From assembly GCA_002397155.1 (NCBI GenBank), contig DGZR01000001.1, forward strand, positions 16,535-77,636: a DNA stretch of 61,102 nucleotides, written 5' to 3'. This document shows, piece by piece, positions 1 through 9,800 of the stretch; within the stretch, counting starts at the first letter, position 1, and each line of letters opens with the position of its first letter. The notes beneath the pieces were generated by a model. It worked only from the letters and a program-made list of their open reading frames with translations, did no database searches and was not told where the DNA came from. The stretch comes from Firmicutes bacterium UBA4975 (GTDB taxonomy: Bacteria > Bacillota > Proteinivoracia > UBA4975). The translations under genes were made by a program, and so were the position numbers.

Positions 1-69
1 GGGGCGGAAGACCGCCCCCCTACCCCTCGGGGGCGGGGATTTGCCGGGAGGGGGCGGAAGACCGCCCCC
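1..69. repeat. Two copies of a GC-rich hairpin at the left edge
   Basis: The hairpin GGGGCGG-aaga-CCGCCCC occurs at 1-18 and again at 51-68, exactly 50 bases apart, each with a perfect 7-bp stem and a 4-base loop. The sequence between and after them is also G/C rich, but neither stem is followed by a T run, so they do not look like ordinary terminators. The window edge cuts the region, so the number of copies is unknown. They could be a REP-like palindrome or the 3' end of an upstream transcription unit. Confidence 0.6.
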
Positions 70-180
70 TGGCGGGGGTGCCGGGAAATCTTTTCCTGGG
101 CAATCAGAGAAACTTACATCTTTCGACATTTTTGGGATAATGTAATCAGGGGGAGTATTTACAATAATTTTCCCGGGACG

Positions 181-210
181 AAAGGAATCCGGGTAAGGAA
201 AAGCGAATAA
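181..210 (+). promoter_or_regulatory. Sigma-H-like promoter of brxF
   Basis: AAAGGAATC at 181-189 matches the sigma-H -35 pattern RnAGGAwww, and AGCGAATAA at 202-210 matches the -10 pattern RnnGAATww. The spacer is 12 bases, the usual distance. Transcription would start near 217, just before the ribosome-binding site at 226-235. The same pattern recurs upstream of mraZ, ftsA and divIVA in this window, which strengthens the call. Confidence 0.55.
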
Positions 211-242
211 GGAATATAAGAAATAAGGGGAGGTGTTGTGGC

Positions 243-701
243 TTGAACACAGAGACGCTGCAGGACAGCATCACTCACTCTTTGGCTGCCGACCACAGGG
301 TTGTGCTCTTGGTCGGCCCGCCCGGCAGCGGTAAAAGCCGGTTGCTTCGCGATTTACGCGAGGCGGGGATTGTCAATGTGGGCAAGGAATTGGCCCGGGA
401 CTTAGTCGCCCTGCCCCAAGAAAAGCGGTCAGAAATGGCCGTGGACCTGCTGGGCCAGTTGGTGGAATCTCACTCTTCCCAGGTTGTCGTCCTGGATAAT
501 ATCGAATTACTGCTTAGACCCGAGCTGAATATCGAGCTTTGGCCGGCCCTGGAAGCGCTGAGCGCCGCCAAAAAGTTGGTGGTTGCCTGGACGGGGCAGG
601 TGACAGGAGGCAGCATCCAGTGGGGCCACCCGGGGGTTCCCGGTTACCGGGTCATGAGTTTGGATAACTGCCCTGCCGGTATCATCAGTATGACAGGTTA
701 A
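243..701 (+). CDS. brxF: BrxF-like P-loop ATPase (orphan)
   Basis: A 152-residue single-domain P-loop protein. The Walker A motif GPPGSGKS lies at about residues 25-32 and a Walker B-like strand VVVLDNIELL at about 81-90, followed by VVAWTGQ near 113. Size and motif order match the BrxF protein of type 3 BREX phage-defence systems, whose biochemical role is not established. The TTG start at 243 is chosen because AGGGGAGGTG (226-235) sits 7 bases upstream; an earlier GTG at 238 runs straight into a stop. No brxC, pglX, pglZ or brxHII follows; the next gene is a small membrane protein with its own promoter. The identification rests on remembered family features and should be confirmed by profile search. 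Confidence 0.72.
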   Translation: MNTETLQDSITHSLAADHRVVLLVGPPGSGKSRLLRDLREAGIVNVGKELARDLVALPQEKRSEMAVDLLGQLVESHSSQVVVLDNIELLLRPELNIELWPALEALSAAKKLVVAWTGQVTGGSIQWGHPGVPGYRVMSLDNCPAGIISMTG

Positions 702-745
702 GGGATAGCATGGGGGCTGCTTCGCTCTTCTTTTTTAAGCGGGGG

Positions 746-769
746 GCCCCCGACGGTTGTCCCGGGGGC
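746..769 (+). other. Strong hairpin downstream of brxF
   Basis: GCCCCCG (746-752) pairs with CGGGGGC (763-769) across a 10-base loop that can add two further pairs. It lies 45 bases after the brxF stop. No T run follows, so it is not a canonical intrinsic terminator, but it separates brxF from the promoter of the next gene and could protect the brxF transcript end. Confidence 0.4.
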
Positions 770-785
770 TGGTAAAATTGACAAT

Positions 786-814
786 TTGACGATATACAAA
801 ATCGCAATTATGCT
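786..814 (+). promoter_or_regulatory. Sigma-A-type promoter for the DUF5362-like gene
   Basis: TTGACG (786-791) and TATGCT (809-814) are separated by 17 bases, giving 5/6 and 4/6 matches to the housekeeping consensus. A second TTGACA lies at 778-783. The predicted start near 821 leaves a leader of about 60 bases. Confidence 0.5.
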
Positions 815-880
815 AAAACCGTCCTTATCTCCGGCGTGTTAAGATGGTTGGCAGAGTAAGAAATTAGGAGGAATGAGTAA

Positions 881-1246
881 GTGTTCGACAGTCTCACCTT
901 TGGTAAGTTGGCCAAGTGGTCCGGTTTTTTAGGGGTGTTTTTGATAATCATGGGGGTTTTACAGGCGGTGACTATTGTCGGTATTCCCATGGCCATCCTG
1001 ATGATCATAATGGGAGTAAAACTGATTGGCGCCAAGAACGCCGCCAAGGCCCTGGCGGTCACCGGCGAAATGGAAGCTCCGGCCCAGGTGAACAAGTTGG
1101 CTAATGATCTGCGGGTATTTTTTCAGATTAATAGCGTCCTCATAATTATCGGTCTGGTCCTCGGCGTCCTCATGGGGGTGGGCCTGATCATCTTCATCGT
1201 CATCCAGGGCGGTATCCCGGAATTTAACTACGATTTTAACTTTTAG
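881..1246 (+). CDS. Small membrane protein, DUF5362-like
   Basis: A 121-residue protein with hydrophobic segments at about residues 13-33, 34-48 and 84-108, and a short polar loop (about 50-78) between the second and third. The GTG start at 881 follows AGGAGGA (866-872) with 8 bases between. Overall layout resembles the DUF5362 family of small integral membrane proteins, whose function is unknown. It has its own sigma-A-type promoter and terminator, so it is monocistronic and not coupled to brxF. Its C-terminal tail ends in aromatic and Asn residues. No catalytic motif is visible. Confidence 0.6.
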   Translation: MFDSLTFGKLAKWSGFLGVFLIIMGVLQAVTIVGIPMAILMIIMGVKLIGAKNAAKALAVTGEMEAPAQVNKLANDLRVFFQINSVLIIIGLVLGVLMGVGLIIFIVIQGGIPEFNYDFNF

Positions 1247-1257
1247 GGGCGATTTAG

Positions 1258-1281
1258 ACCGCGGCTTGCCGCGGTTTTTTT
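1258..1281 (+). terminator. Intrinsic terminator
   Basis: ACCGCGG (1258-1264) and CCGCGGT (1269-1275) form a perfect 7-bp stem with a CTTG loop, followed by seven T residues. It ends the transcript of the DUF5362-like gene. Confidence 0.85.
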
Positions 1282-1314
1282 ATTTGCCAATAAATGACGG
1301 GAGGGGTTTTTGCT

Positions 1315-1342
1315 TTTACAAATTTCTTTCCCGGACAATACT
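1315..1342 (+). promoter_or_regulatory. Possible sigma-A promoter of the glycan module
   Basis: TTTACA (1315-1320) and AATACT (1337-1342) are 16 bases apart in the only AT-rich stretch ahead of the nucleotidyltransferase gene. The -35 matches at 5/6 and the -10 at 4/6. The position fits a start about 30 bases before the coding region. Confidence 0.35.
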
Positions 1343-1380
1343 AATACGGATAACGTCAAAATGACAACAGGAGGGTTTAA

Positions 1381-3831
1381 ATGCGTGCAGTTATTATGGC
1401 AGGCGGCAGCGGGTCAAGGCTGCGCCCCCTGACTTGCGATTTACCCAAACCAATGGTGCCCGTTCTCAATAGGCCGGTAATGCACTACACCATCGACCTC
1501 TTGAAAAAACACGGCATTGAAGAGATTGCAGTGACCCTGGCTTACTTGCCCCGGGTGATTAAAGACTACTTTGAAGACGGACGGGAATACGGGGTCCAAC
1601 TTCAGTACTATGTGGAGGAAACCCCCTTGGGTACCGCCGGCAGCGTAAAAAACGCCGCCGAATTTTTTCGGGACACTTTTTTGGTGATCAGCGGCGACGC
1701 CCTCACCGACCTGGATATAGGGGCGGCGACTGCTTTTCACCGGCAGCAAAAAGCCAAGGTCACCTTGGTCTTGCACCGGCAGCAGATTCCCCTGGAATAT
1801 GGGGTGGTCATAACGGAAAAGGATGGGAGGATCGTCCGTTTCTTGGAAAAACCGAGCTGGGGCGAGGTGTTCAGCGATACCGTCAACACCGGCATCTATA
1901 TCTTGGAACCGGAAATCCTGGGCTACCTGGAAAGGGGCAGGTCTGTGGATTTTAGCAAGGATCTTTTCCCCCGGCTTTTGGCGGAGGGGATTCCCATGTA
2001 CGGGTATGTGGCCGACAGTTATTGGTGCGATATCGGCGACCTGCGCTCCTACCGTCAAGCTCAGTTCGATGTGCTGGAAGGGAGGGCGGCGGTAAATTTT
2101 CGGGCCGAAGAGCGACAGCCAGGAGTGTGGCTGGAAAGAGACTGCACTATTGCCAGTGACGTCCAGCTCATTTCCCCGGTCTATGTGGGCCGGGGCTGCA
2201 CCTTGGGCCGGGGGGCCCGCCTGGGTCCCCTTACCTTGCTCAATGACTATTCCCGGGTGGAAGAGGGGGCGTCTTTGAAGCGGGCGGTGGTGTGGCGAAA
2301 TTCCTGCCTGGGCAAGGGAGCTGAAGTGCGGGGAGCGACTATCTGCGACGGCGTGTCTATCGGGCCGGGGACCCGGCTCTTTGAAGACTCCGTCGTGGGC
2401 AGCAGGTCGGTGCTGGAAGAAGGGGCCACCCTCATGCCCGGGGCGAAAGTGTGGCCCGATAAAATAATTGCCGAGGATACTGTGCTCAACCAGAACCTGG
2501 TCTGGGGTTCCCGCCTCAGCCGACGGCTTTTTGGCCGCAAGGACATCAAGGGCCGCTTTAACGTGGAGGTGACCCCGGAATTTGCCTCCCGGCTCGGTTC
2601 GGCATTTGCCTCCCTCATGGAAAATGAGGACTCTTTAGTGGTTTCCGGCGACAACACCGAAGCTGCAGCCTTGGTCGCCGACGCCCTGAGCGTCGGAATA
2701 CTGGCCTGCGGCACTCGGGTCATCCGAGCTTCGGGCCTAATTATGCCCATGTCCCGGTTTGCCGTGGGCCATTACGGGGCCGGGGGCGGCATCCATGTCC
2801 GCTTGGATACCTTGAGAGAGGAACAGCTCCACTTAGAATTTGTCGGGGCTAACGGGGCTAATCTGGACCGCAATTCCGAACGCAAGCTAGAAAAAGCCAT
2901 CAATGGGGACAACTTTCAACGGGTGGGCGCCGGGCAGGTGGATATTTCCCAGCGGACCGACGACATCCCCCGCCTGTACTTTGTCCATTGGGCGGCAAAA
3001 CTGCGGGCACTGGGCCCGGGGAAAAAAGCGGCCCGGCTCCAGGTTGTGCTGGGGGCCGAGTCGGAATTAGTCTCCTTTTTGGGGGGCAGTTTTTTAAGCT
3101 ATGTGGGCTGCTCGGTCCGCCGGGGGGAGGATTCACTGGCAGCGGTGAGGGGAGAGGTGCGCAAAAGCGGCGCCGATCTTGGGTTTTTCTTGGCGGCGGA
3201 CGGGGAGAGCTTGGTGGTGGTGGACGAAGGGGGCGGGGTGGTCAGCCCCGAGGAGTACCGAGCCCTGAGCCTGACCCTGGCCATGGCCGTCAAGGGGAGA
3301 TCGGTCATTATTCCCCACGACGCCCCCCAGGCCTTGCGCAATATGGCCCGGGGGACGGAGATAATCCAGGTAAAATCCGAGCCCGCAGAAGTGATGGCGG
3401 CGATGCTGGGGCGGGGGGAGGCAGAACCGCGGATCGCCCTGCAGTACTTACTGGATTTTGACGGCATCCAGGCGGCGGCCCGAATCGCCGATTACCTGGT
3501 AAAAAGAAGGATGCGGATGAGCCAACTGCTCCAGCGCCTGCCCGCCATGAATTACAAAGCGGTGGCTGTGCCCTGCCAATGGACGGAAAAAGGCCGGGTG
3601 CTGCGCCAACTGGTCAGCCAGCAAAACCAGCGGAAGATGGAGCTCTACGAAGGGGTAAAGATCTGGGACGACCGAGGCTGGGCCTTGGTCCTGCCCGACA
3701 GTGAAAAGCCCCGTTTTAACATCTATGCCCAGGGGCACAGCGAAGAATTTGCCGAAGAACTGGCGGCGGAATTCAGTGAAAGAGTGAGTACTTTGCTGCA
3801 GTCGGGCACCCACTACGACAAGAAAAGCTGA
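1381..3831 (+). CDS. Sugar-1-phosphate nucleotidyltransferase fused to a degenerate phosphohexomutase domain
   Basis: An 816-residue, three-part protein. Residues 1-235 are a nucleotidyltransferase domain with the signature GGSGSRLRPLT and PKPM; residues about 245-370 are hexapeptide (left-handed beta-helix) repeats; residues about 385-816 are a phosphomannomutase-like domain. The first part should make an NDP-sugar, GDP-mannose or a relative, from NTP and sugar-1-phosphate. The mutase-like part lacks the TASHNP phosphoserine loop (the matching stretch reads GAGGGIHVRLD), and the metal loop DGDADR is reduced to AADGES, so mutase activity is unlikely. The ATG start follows GGAGGG. It lies 11 bases upstream of the glucan synthase-like gene, suggesting sugar-nucleotide supply or its control in one operon. 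Confidence 0.85.
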   Translation: MRAVIMAGGSGSRLRPLTCDLPKPMVPVLNRPVMHYTIDLLKKHGIEEIAVTLAYLPRVIKDYFEDGREYGVQLQYYVEETPLGTAGSVKNAAEFFRDTFLVISGDALTDLDIGAATAFHRQQKAKVTLVLHRQQIPLEYGVVITEKDGRIVRFLEKPSWGEVFSDTVNTGIYILEPEILGYLERGRSVDFSKDLFPRLLAEGIPMYGYVADSYWCDIGDLRSYRQAQFDVLEGRAAVNFRAEERQPGVWLERDCTIASDVQLISPVYVGRGCTLGRGARLGPLTLLNDYSRVEEGASLKRAVVWRNSCLGKGAEVRGATICDGVSIGPGTRLFEDSVVGSRSVLEEGATLMPGAKVWPDKIIAEDTVLNQNLVWGSRLSRRLFGRKDIKGRFNVEVTPEFASRLGSAFASLMENEDSLVVSGDNTEAAALVADALSVGILACGTRVIRASGLIMPMSRFAVGHYGAGGGIHVRLDTLREEQLHLEFVGANGANLDRNSERKLEKAINGDNFQRVGAGQVDISQRTDDIPRLYFVHWAAKLRALGPGKKAARLQVVLGAESELVSFLGGSFLSYVGCSVRRGEDSLAAVRGEVRKSGADLGFFLAADGESLVVVDEGGGVVSPEEYRALSLTLAMAVKGRSVIIPHDAPQALRNMARGTEIIQVKSEPAEVMAAMLGRGEAEPRIALQYLLDFDGIQAAARIADYLVKRRMRMSQLLQRLPAMNYKAVAVPCQWTEKGRVLRQLVSQQNQRKMELYEGVKIWDDRGWALVLPDSEKPRFNIYAQGHSEEFAEELAAEFSERVSTLLQSGTHYDKKS

Positions 3832-3842
3832 GGGATCGGGGT

Positions 3843-6800
3843 ATGCCATTGGAACTGTTACTGGCAGGCGCCCTGCTGGCGGCGCTCATCCTTTTCAAAG
3901 GCAGAACCAGGCACGGAAGCGCCATCTGGTTTGATGGCGTCATCCTCCGCCCCGAGGACCTGGCGGCCCATGCCCGAGGCCTGGGGAAATTTCATCGGGT
4001 CGTCAGGGTGCGAAGGAGCTGCCGCCTCATTATCCGGAGGCTGGAGGACAATTTTCGCTTTATCACCCGGATTTACCAGGAAACGGCGGATGACCTGCAC
4101 CAGGGAAAGCAAGTCGCCCCGGCCGGCGAATGGCTGCTGGATAATTACTACATCGTGGAGGAACAGGTAAAAGAAATCCTGCTCAGTGTCAGGGGACGGC
4201 GTTTTCCGGACCTGCCCGTCCTGACCAACGGCCAGTTCAAGGGCAGCCCGCGCATCTATGCCTTGGCCCTTGAGCTTATTTCCCATACCGACGGGAGCCT
4301 TAGCGAACAGGCCCTGGACCGGTTCGTCGAAGCTTACCAAGAAGAGGCCCCCTTGGACATAAGTGAAATTTGGTCCTTGGCCCTCATGGTCCGGATCGCC
4401 CTTTTGGAAAAAATCCGCCATACCTGCCACTCCCTGGCCGCCACCCACAAGCAGTGGCGGCTGGCCGAACTATTTTTGGCCCGGACGAAGCCGGGCAAGC
4501 TGGACGAAAGAATTGGGGCCCAGGGAAAACTCGACTTTGCTTTTGCCGAGCACCTCTTGGCGGTAATCCGCCACAATGAGCCTGCGGCTAAGCAGGTGCG
4601 AGATCTCTTGGGCGAAAAACTTCTGGAACAGGACATCAGCCTGGAAAAACTGGTGCACAGCGAACACCAGGGCAAAGCGGCCCAGACGACCTCAATGAGC
4701 AACGCCGTCCTCAGCTTAAAAAGTGCTTCAACCCTGGACTGGGACAGTATTTTTGAAAAGCTCTCCCTGGTAAACCGAATTCTGGGGGCCGATGAAGTAT
4801 ACCGAGAGATGGACTTTGACTCCCGCAACCACTACCGCCGCCAGGTGCAGCTCCTGGCCCGCAAGCTGGGGACCCGGGAGACCCGGGTGGCCAAGCTGGC
4901 TTTGGCAAAGGCCAGGGAAGAAGAGGGGTACCGGGGCCACTGTGGCTACTACCTCATAGCGGAAGGGCGTCGGGACCTGTTTGCGCCTTGGGGCTTAAAA
5001 AGCGGGGCTAAAATGAGCGGTTCTCTATACATAGCCCTGAACCTTGCCCTATCCTTGGCCCTGGGAGGGGCTGTCGCCGCCGCCGCTTTTCCCCTGGGCA
5101 GGGGCTGGGCCTTGATTTTGGGCCTGGCTTTTCTCATCCCCGGCAGTGAAGGGGTGGTGGCCCTGGTCAACCACTTGCTGGTCTTTTTGCGGCGGCCGGC
5201 CTTTTTGCCTAAGTTGGAATACCGCCAAGGTTTACCCCCGGATGCCGCCACCCTGGTGGTGGTCCCCGCCCTGCTGCCCGATGTCAGGCGGACCGAGGAA
5301 CTCATCCGCCAGTTGGAAGTGCATTACTTGGCGAATCGGGAAGAGAATCTCTTTTTTGCCCTCCTGGGCGACTTTAAAGATGCAAGCCAGGAGAATGTAC
5401 CCGGGGACCAGGAGATACTGGCGGCGGCCCAACGGGGAATTCAGTCTTTAAATGACTCATACCGGGGTAACCGCTTTTTCGCCTTGGTCAGGGGGCGGGG
5501 GTTTTCCCAGACCCAGGGCAAATGGCTGGGCTGGGAACGGAAGCGGGGGGCCCTGGTGGAGCTGAACGCTCTTTTTTCCGGGGGCAAGGATACGTCTTTT
5601 TTGCTCAAGCCTTCCAGTCTGCCCCGGGTTCGCTACATTCTCACCCTGGACGCCGATACCCGCCTGCCCTTAGCCGGGGCGAAAAAATTAGTGGGGACCA
5701 TCAGCCATCCCCTCAACCGCTTGGTGCTGGACCGGGAAAACCGGCCCCTGCGGGGGTACGGCCTCATTCAGCCCCGGATAACGATCAGTATCGAGAGCAT
5801 CAATAAAAGCGTTTTTGCCCGGGTCATGGCCGGCCCAGGCGGCACCGATACTTATACAACCGCCGTCAGCGACGTCTACCAGGACTGGTTTGGCCGGGGT
5901 ATTTTTACCGGCAAGGGCATTTATGACTTGGCGGCGGCCCAGAGGCTGCTAAAAATCGTGCCGGAAAACAGCATCCTCAGCCACGACCTTTTGGAAGGGG
6001 GGCTGCTCAGCACCGGGCTGGCTACGGACCTGGTCCTGGTGGACGATTTTCCCGCCCGGTACAGTTCCTATACCGCCCGCAGCCACCGCTGGACCAGGGG
6101 AGACTGGCAGCTTCTGCCCTGGCTGGGAGGGCGGGTGGCCGGCCGGGAGAACCCCCTCACGGCGATCAGCCGCTGGCAGATTATGGACAACCTGCGCCGC
6201 AGCCTGGGGCCGGTGGCCCAGATGGTTTTCTTGCTGGCAAGCTTGCTCGCGCCAGGGGGAAAATGGCTGGGACTCTTGCTCTTTTTGGCTTCTTTACTGG
6301 CGCCCTCTCTCTTTTCCCTCTTGGGCTTTGCCCGACGGGCCCGGAGGAGCGGCGCTGGCGATTTGGGCCGCTGGCTCGGCCGCCTGGGCTGGCAACTGGC
6401 CTTTTTACCCCACCAGGCCTGGACAAACGGCGAGGCTATCGGGCGGACAGTTTACCGCCTCTTTATCTCCCGCAAGAATCTGCTGGAATGGACTACTGCC
6501 GCCGAAGCAGAAAAAATGGCGGGAGACAATTACCGCAGGCTTTTCCGGCCCGCCCTCCTGGCGACTGCCGCCTACCTCTTGCCCTTGGCCATTTTCCGGC
6601 CTTCCGCCCTTGTCATCTACCTGCCCCTCCTGGCTCTCTGGCTCTACTCGCCGGCCCTGGCCCGGCGGATAAGCCGGGCCCCGGCTGCAGAAGATGAGCC
6701 GACCCTAGAGGATAAGGCCTTGCTGCGACGACTGGCCCAGAAGACTTGGCTTTACTATGAAGAGCTGGTGGGGGAGGACACATCCCACCTGCCCCCCGAT

Positions 6801-9800
6801 AATTTTCAAGCCAAGCCTCCCACCGGCAGCGATTACCGGACCTCGCCGACAAATATCGGGTTTTACTTGCTCGCCCTCCTGGCTGCCCGGGATTTTGGCT
6901 TTATCACCGCCTCGACCTTGGCGGCCCGGCTGGACAAAGCTTTGACTTCGATCGAAAAGCTGGAAAAATGGAAGGGCCACTTGTATAACTGGTACGACAT
7001 CCGGGACCTTGAGCTCTTGCGGCCCCGCTTTATTTCTACGGTGGACAGCGGCAACTTTTGCTGTTTGCTGGTGGCCGTCGGGCAAGGGCTGCGGGAGTAC
7101 CTCCGGGGGCCCCTGTTTGACGACTCCCCAGCCCGGGGGGTGGGGGAAGCGGCGGGGCAAGACGGTCTAGCCCCCGAGGGAGAAAAAGGAGATAGGGCGG
7201 ACTGGCTGGCGGCGCCGGAAAAAGGACAAAGCCCCGGGGGGCAGGAGCTCCTGGCCGACCTGGAGGGGTTGGCCGCCCGGGTAGAGGCTTTAGTGGCCGC
7301 CACGGATTTTGCCGCTCTCTACAATTCTCAGCGCAATCTGTTCTCCATAGGGTACAGCGTGGACGAAGAAAAGCTAATCGAATCGAACTACGACCTGCTG
7401 GCTTCGGAGGCCAGGCTCACCAGCTACCTGGCTATCGTCCTGGGCCAGGTGCCGGCCAAGCACTGGCAGCAACTGGGGCGGGCCCAAGTGCGGGTCGGAC
7501 GGGATAAGGCCCTGGTCTCCTGGTCGGGGACGATGTTTGAATACCTGATGCCCCAGCTATTGCTAAAAGAATACCCCAAGACCCTTTTAGCCCAGACCAC
7601 CGCGGCGGTGATCACCGCCCAGCGCCGCTACGGGGAAAAGGGGAATATCCCTTGGGGAGTATCAGAATCCGGGTACTATGCCTTTGACTACCGGCTCAAC
7701 TACCAGTACAGGGCTTTTGGTATCCCCAGCCTGGGGCTGAAAAGGGGCCTGGTGGACGACTTGGTGGTATCCCCTTATTCCACCTTGCTGGCCCTGCCCT
7801 TTGCCCCCCAGGCTGCTCTGGCCAACTTGCGTCGGTTGCTAGAAGAGGGCATGGAAGGGGAATACGGTCTGTACGAGGCGGTGGACTACACCCCGGACAG
7901 GGCGGCCGAGGAGGGGCACCAGGCGGTGGTGCAGAGCTACTTTGCCCATCACCAGGGGATGGGGCTGATCTCCCTGGCCAATTACCTGAATGGCGGGGCC
8001 ATGGTCCGGCGCTTTCATCAAGATCCCCGGGTGGTGGCGGGGGAGCTGCTGCTGCAGGAAATCCCCTCCCGCCAGCCTGTCTTGAGCCGGCTGGTCCGGG
8101 AACCGGCCCGGCGGCCCTCCGCCGAAGGAGAAAAGGAGGGGGAGGTGGTGCGCAGCTTTGGCCGGCCCGGGCGCCAGCCCCCCAATTGCCACCTCCTTTC
8201 CAACGGCAGCTACACTGTCTTGCTCACCGACAGCGGCGGCGGATACAGCCGCAATGAAAACGTGGCGATCAGCCGCTGGCGGGAATTGCAGGGATACAAG
8301 CGCGGGACTTTTATCTTTATCAGGAGCCTGAACACCGACCAGGTGTGGTCGGCCACCCTAGCCCCTTTCCGGGAGGCGCCGGATTTTTACCGAGTCCGTT
8401 TTTTTCCCGATCGGGCCAGCTACTTTCGGGAGATGGCCAATATTGACACCAAGACTGAAGTCGTCGTCTCCACCGAGGACAACGCCGAAGTTCGCCGGGT
8501 CAGTCTGACTAACCACGGCCTCAAAGAGGCCAGCCTGGAGGTGACCAGCTTTTTTGAGCTGGCCCTTTCCCACCAGGATGCCGATCTGGCCCACCCCGCT
8601 TTTAACAACCTCTTTATTGAAACGGAGGCCCTGCCGGAATACCACTGTCTCCTGGCTTTTCGCCGGCCCAGGGGAGAAAAAGACCCCTGTTACTACGCCC
8701 TGCACCAGGTGACGGTAGAGGGAGAGAGCATCGGCCCCGTTCAGTTTGAAACAGACCGGAGCAAGTTCATCGGCCGGGGCCGGGACATCTCCTGCCCCGT
8801 AGCCCTGCGCCAGCCCTTGACCAATACCAGCGGCCGGGTTCTTGATCCGGCCATGAGCCTGCGCCGCCAGATTAAACTGGGTCCCGGCCAGAGCGCCGCC
8901 CTGACCTTTACCACCGCCCAGGGGGCCTCCCGGGGGGAAATGGTCAAGCTGGCGGCCAAGTACAGCGATCCCGCCGCCGGGCAAAGGGCCCTAGACATGG
9001 CCTATACCCGCAGCCAGGTGGAAAGGCGTTTCCTCAACTTGAATCCCCAACTGCTGCGGGCCAGCCAACAAGCCGTGGGGCACCTGGTCTTTGCCAGCCC
9101 CACTCGCCGCCGCTACCAGCAAGTGCTGGCGAAAAACACCTTGGGCCAGCAGAGTCTGTGGGCTCATGGTATTTCCGGGGATAACCCCATCGTCCTTCTC
9201 TCGGTCCGGGATACCGAGGATGTGGGGATTATCGAGGAGACGATTCTCGCCCACGAGTACTGGCGCTTTAAGGGGCTGGTGGTCGACCTGGTCATCCTCC
9301 ACGGGGGGGAAGGGGGGTACCATGAACCGGTGCGGGACTTAGTCCGGGACCTGGTACAGCTTTTTCGGATAACCGACATACTGGATAAACCCGGGGGAAT
9401 CTACATCCGCAGCAGCAGGCAGCTAGGCCCGGGAGAAAAATACCTCTTTCACGGGGCGGCCCGCCTCATCCTGAGCCAGGGTACCCTGGCCGAGCAACTG
9501 GAGGCCGAGGAGGGGGCTTTGCCCTTGGTCCAGGAGTTTCGGGGCAAGGACTGGGATATTGCGCCCCGGCCCCAGCCCGAGGAGTTGCTCTTTACCAACG
9601 GCTTGGGCGGATTCACTCCCGGGGGCGACCAGTACGTCATTCAGCTTCAGCAGCGCATGACCCCCGCTCCCTGGGTCAATGTCCTGGCCAACCCGGATTT
9701 TGGCTGTATCGTCAGCGAGCGGGGAGGAGGCTATGTCTTTGCGGAAAACAGCCGGGAAAACAAGCTAACCCCCTGGTCCAACGACCCCGTTTCCGATCCG

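Noticed and set aside
122..128. TTCGACA as a Spo0A box before brxF
   Set aside because: A 7-base core match is expected by chance; no paired promoter geometry supports it, while the sigma-H boxes at 181-210 are better placed.
243..1246. A full BREX defence system
   Set aside because: Only the BrxF-like gene is present; downstream genes are a membrane protein and glycan enzymes.
8358..8984. Open frame of 208 codons antisense to the glucan synthase
   Set aside because: One of many antisense frames in this GC-rich gene, with no start site or motif.
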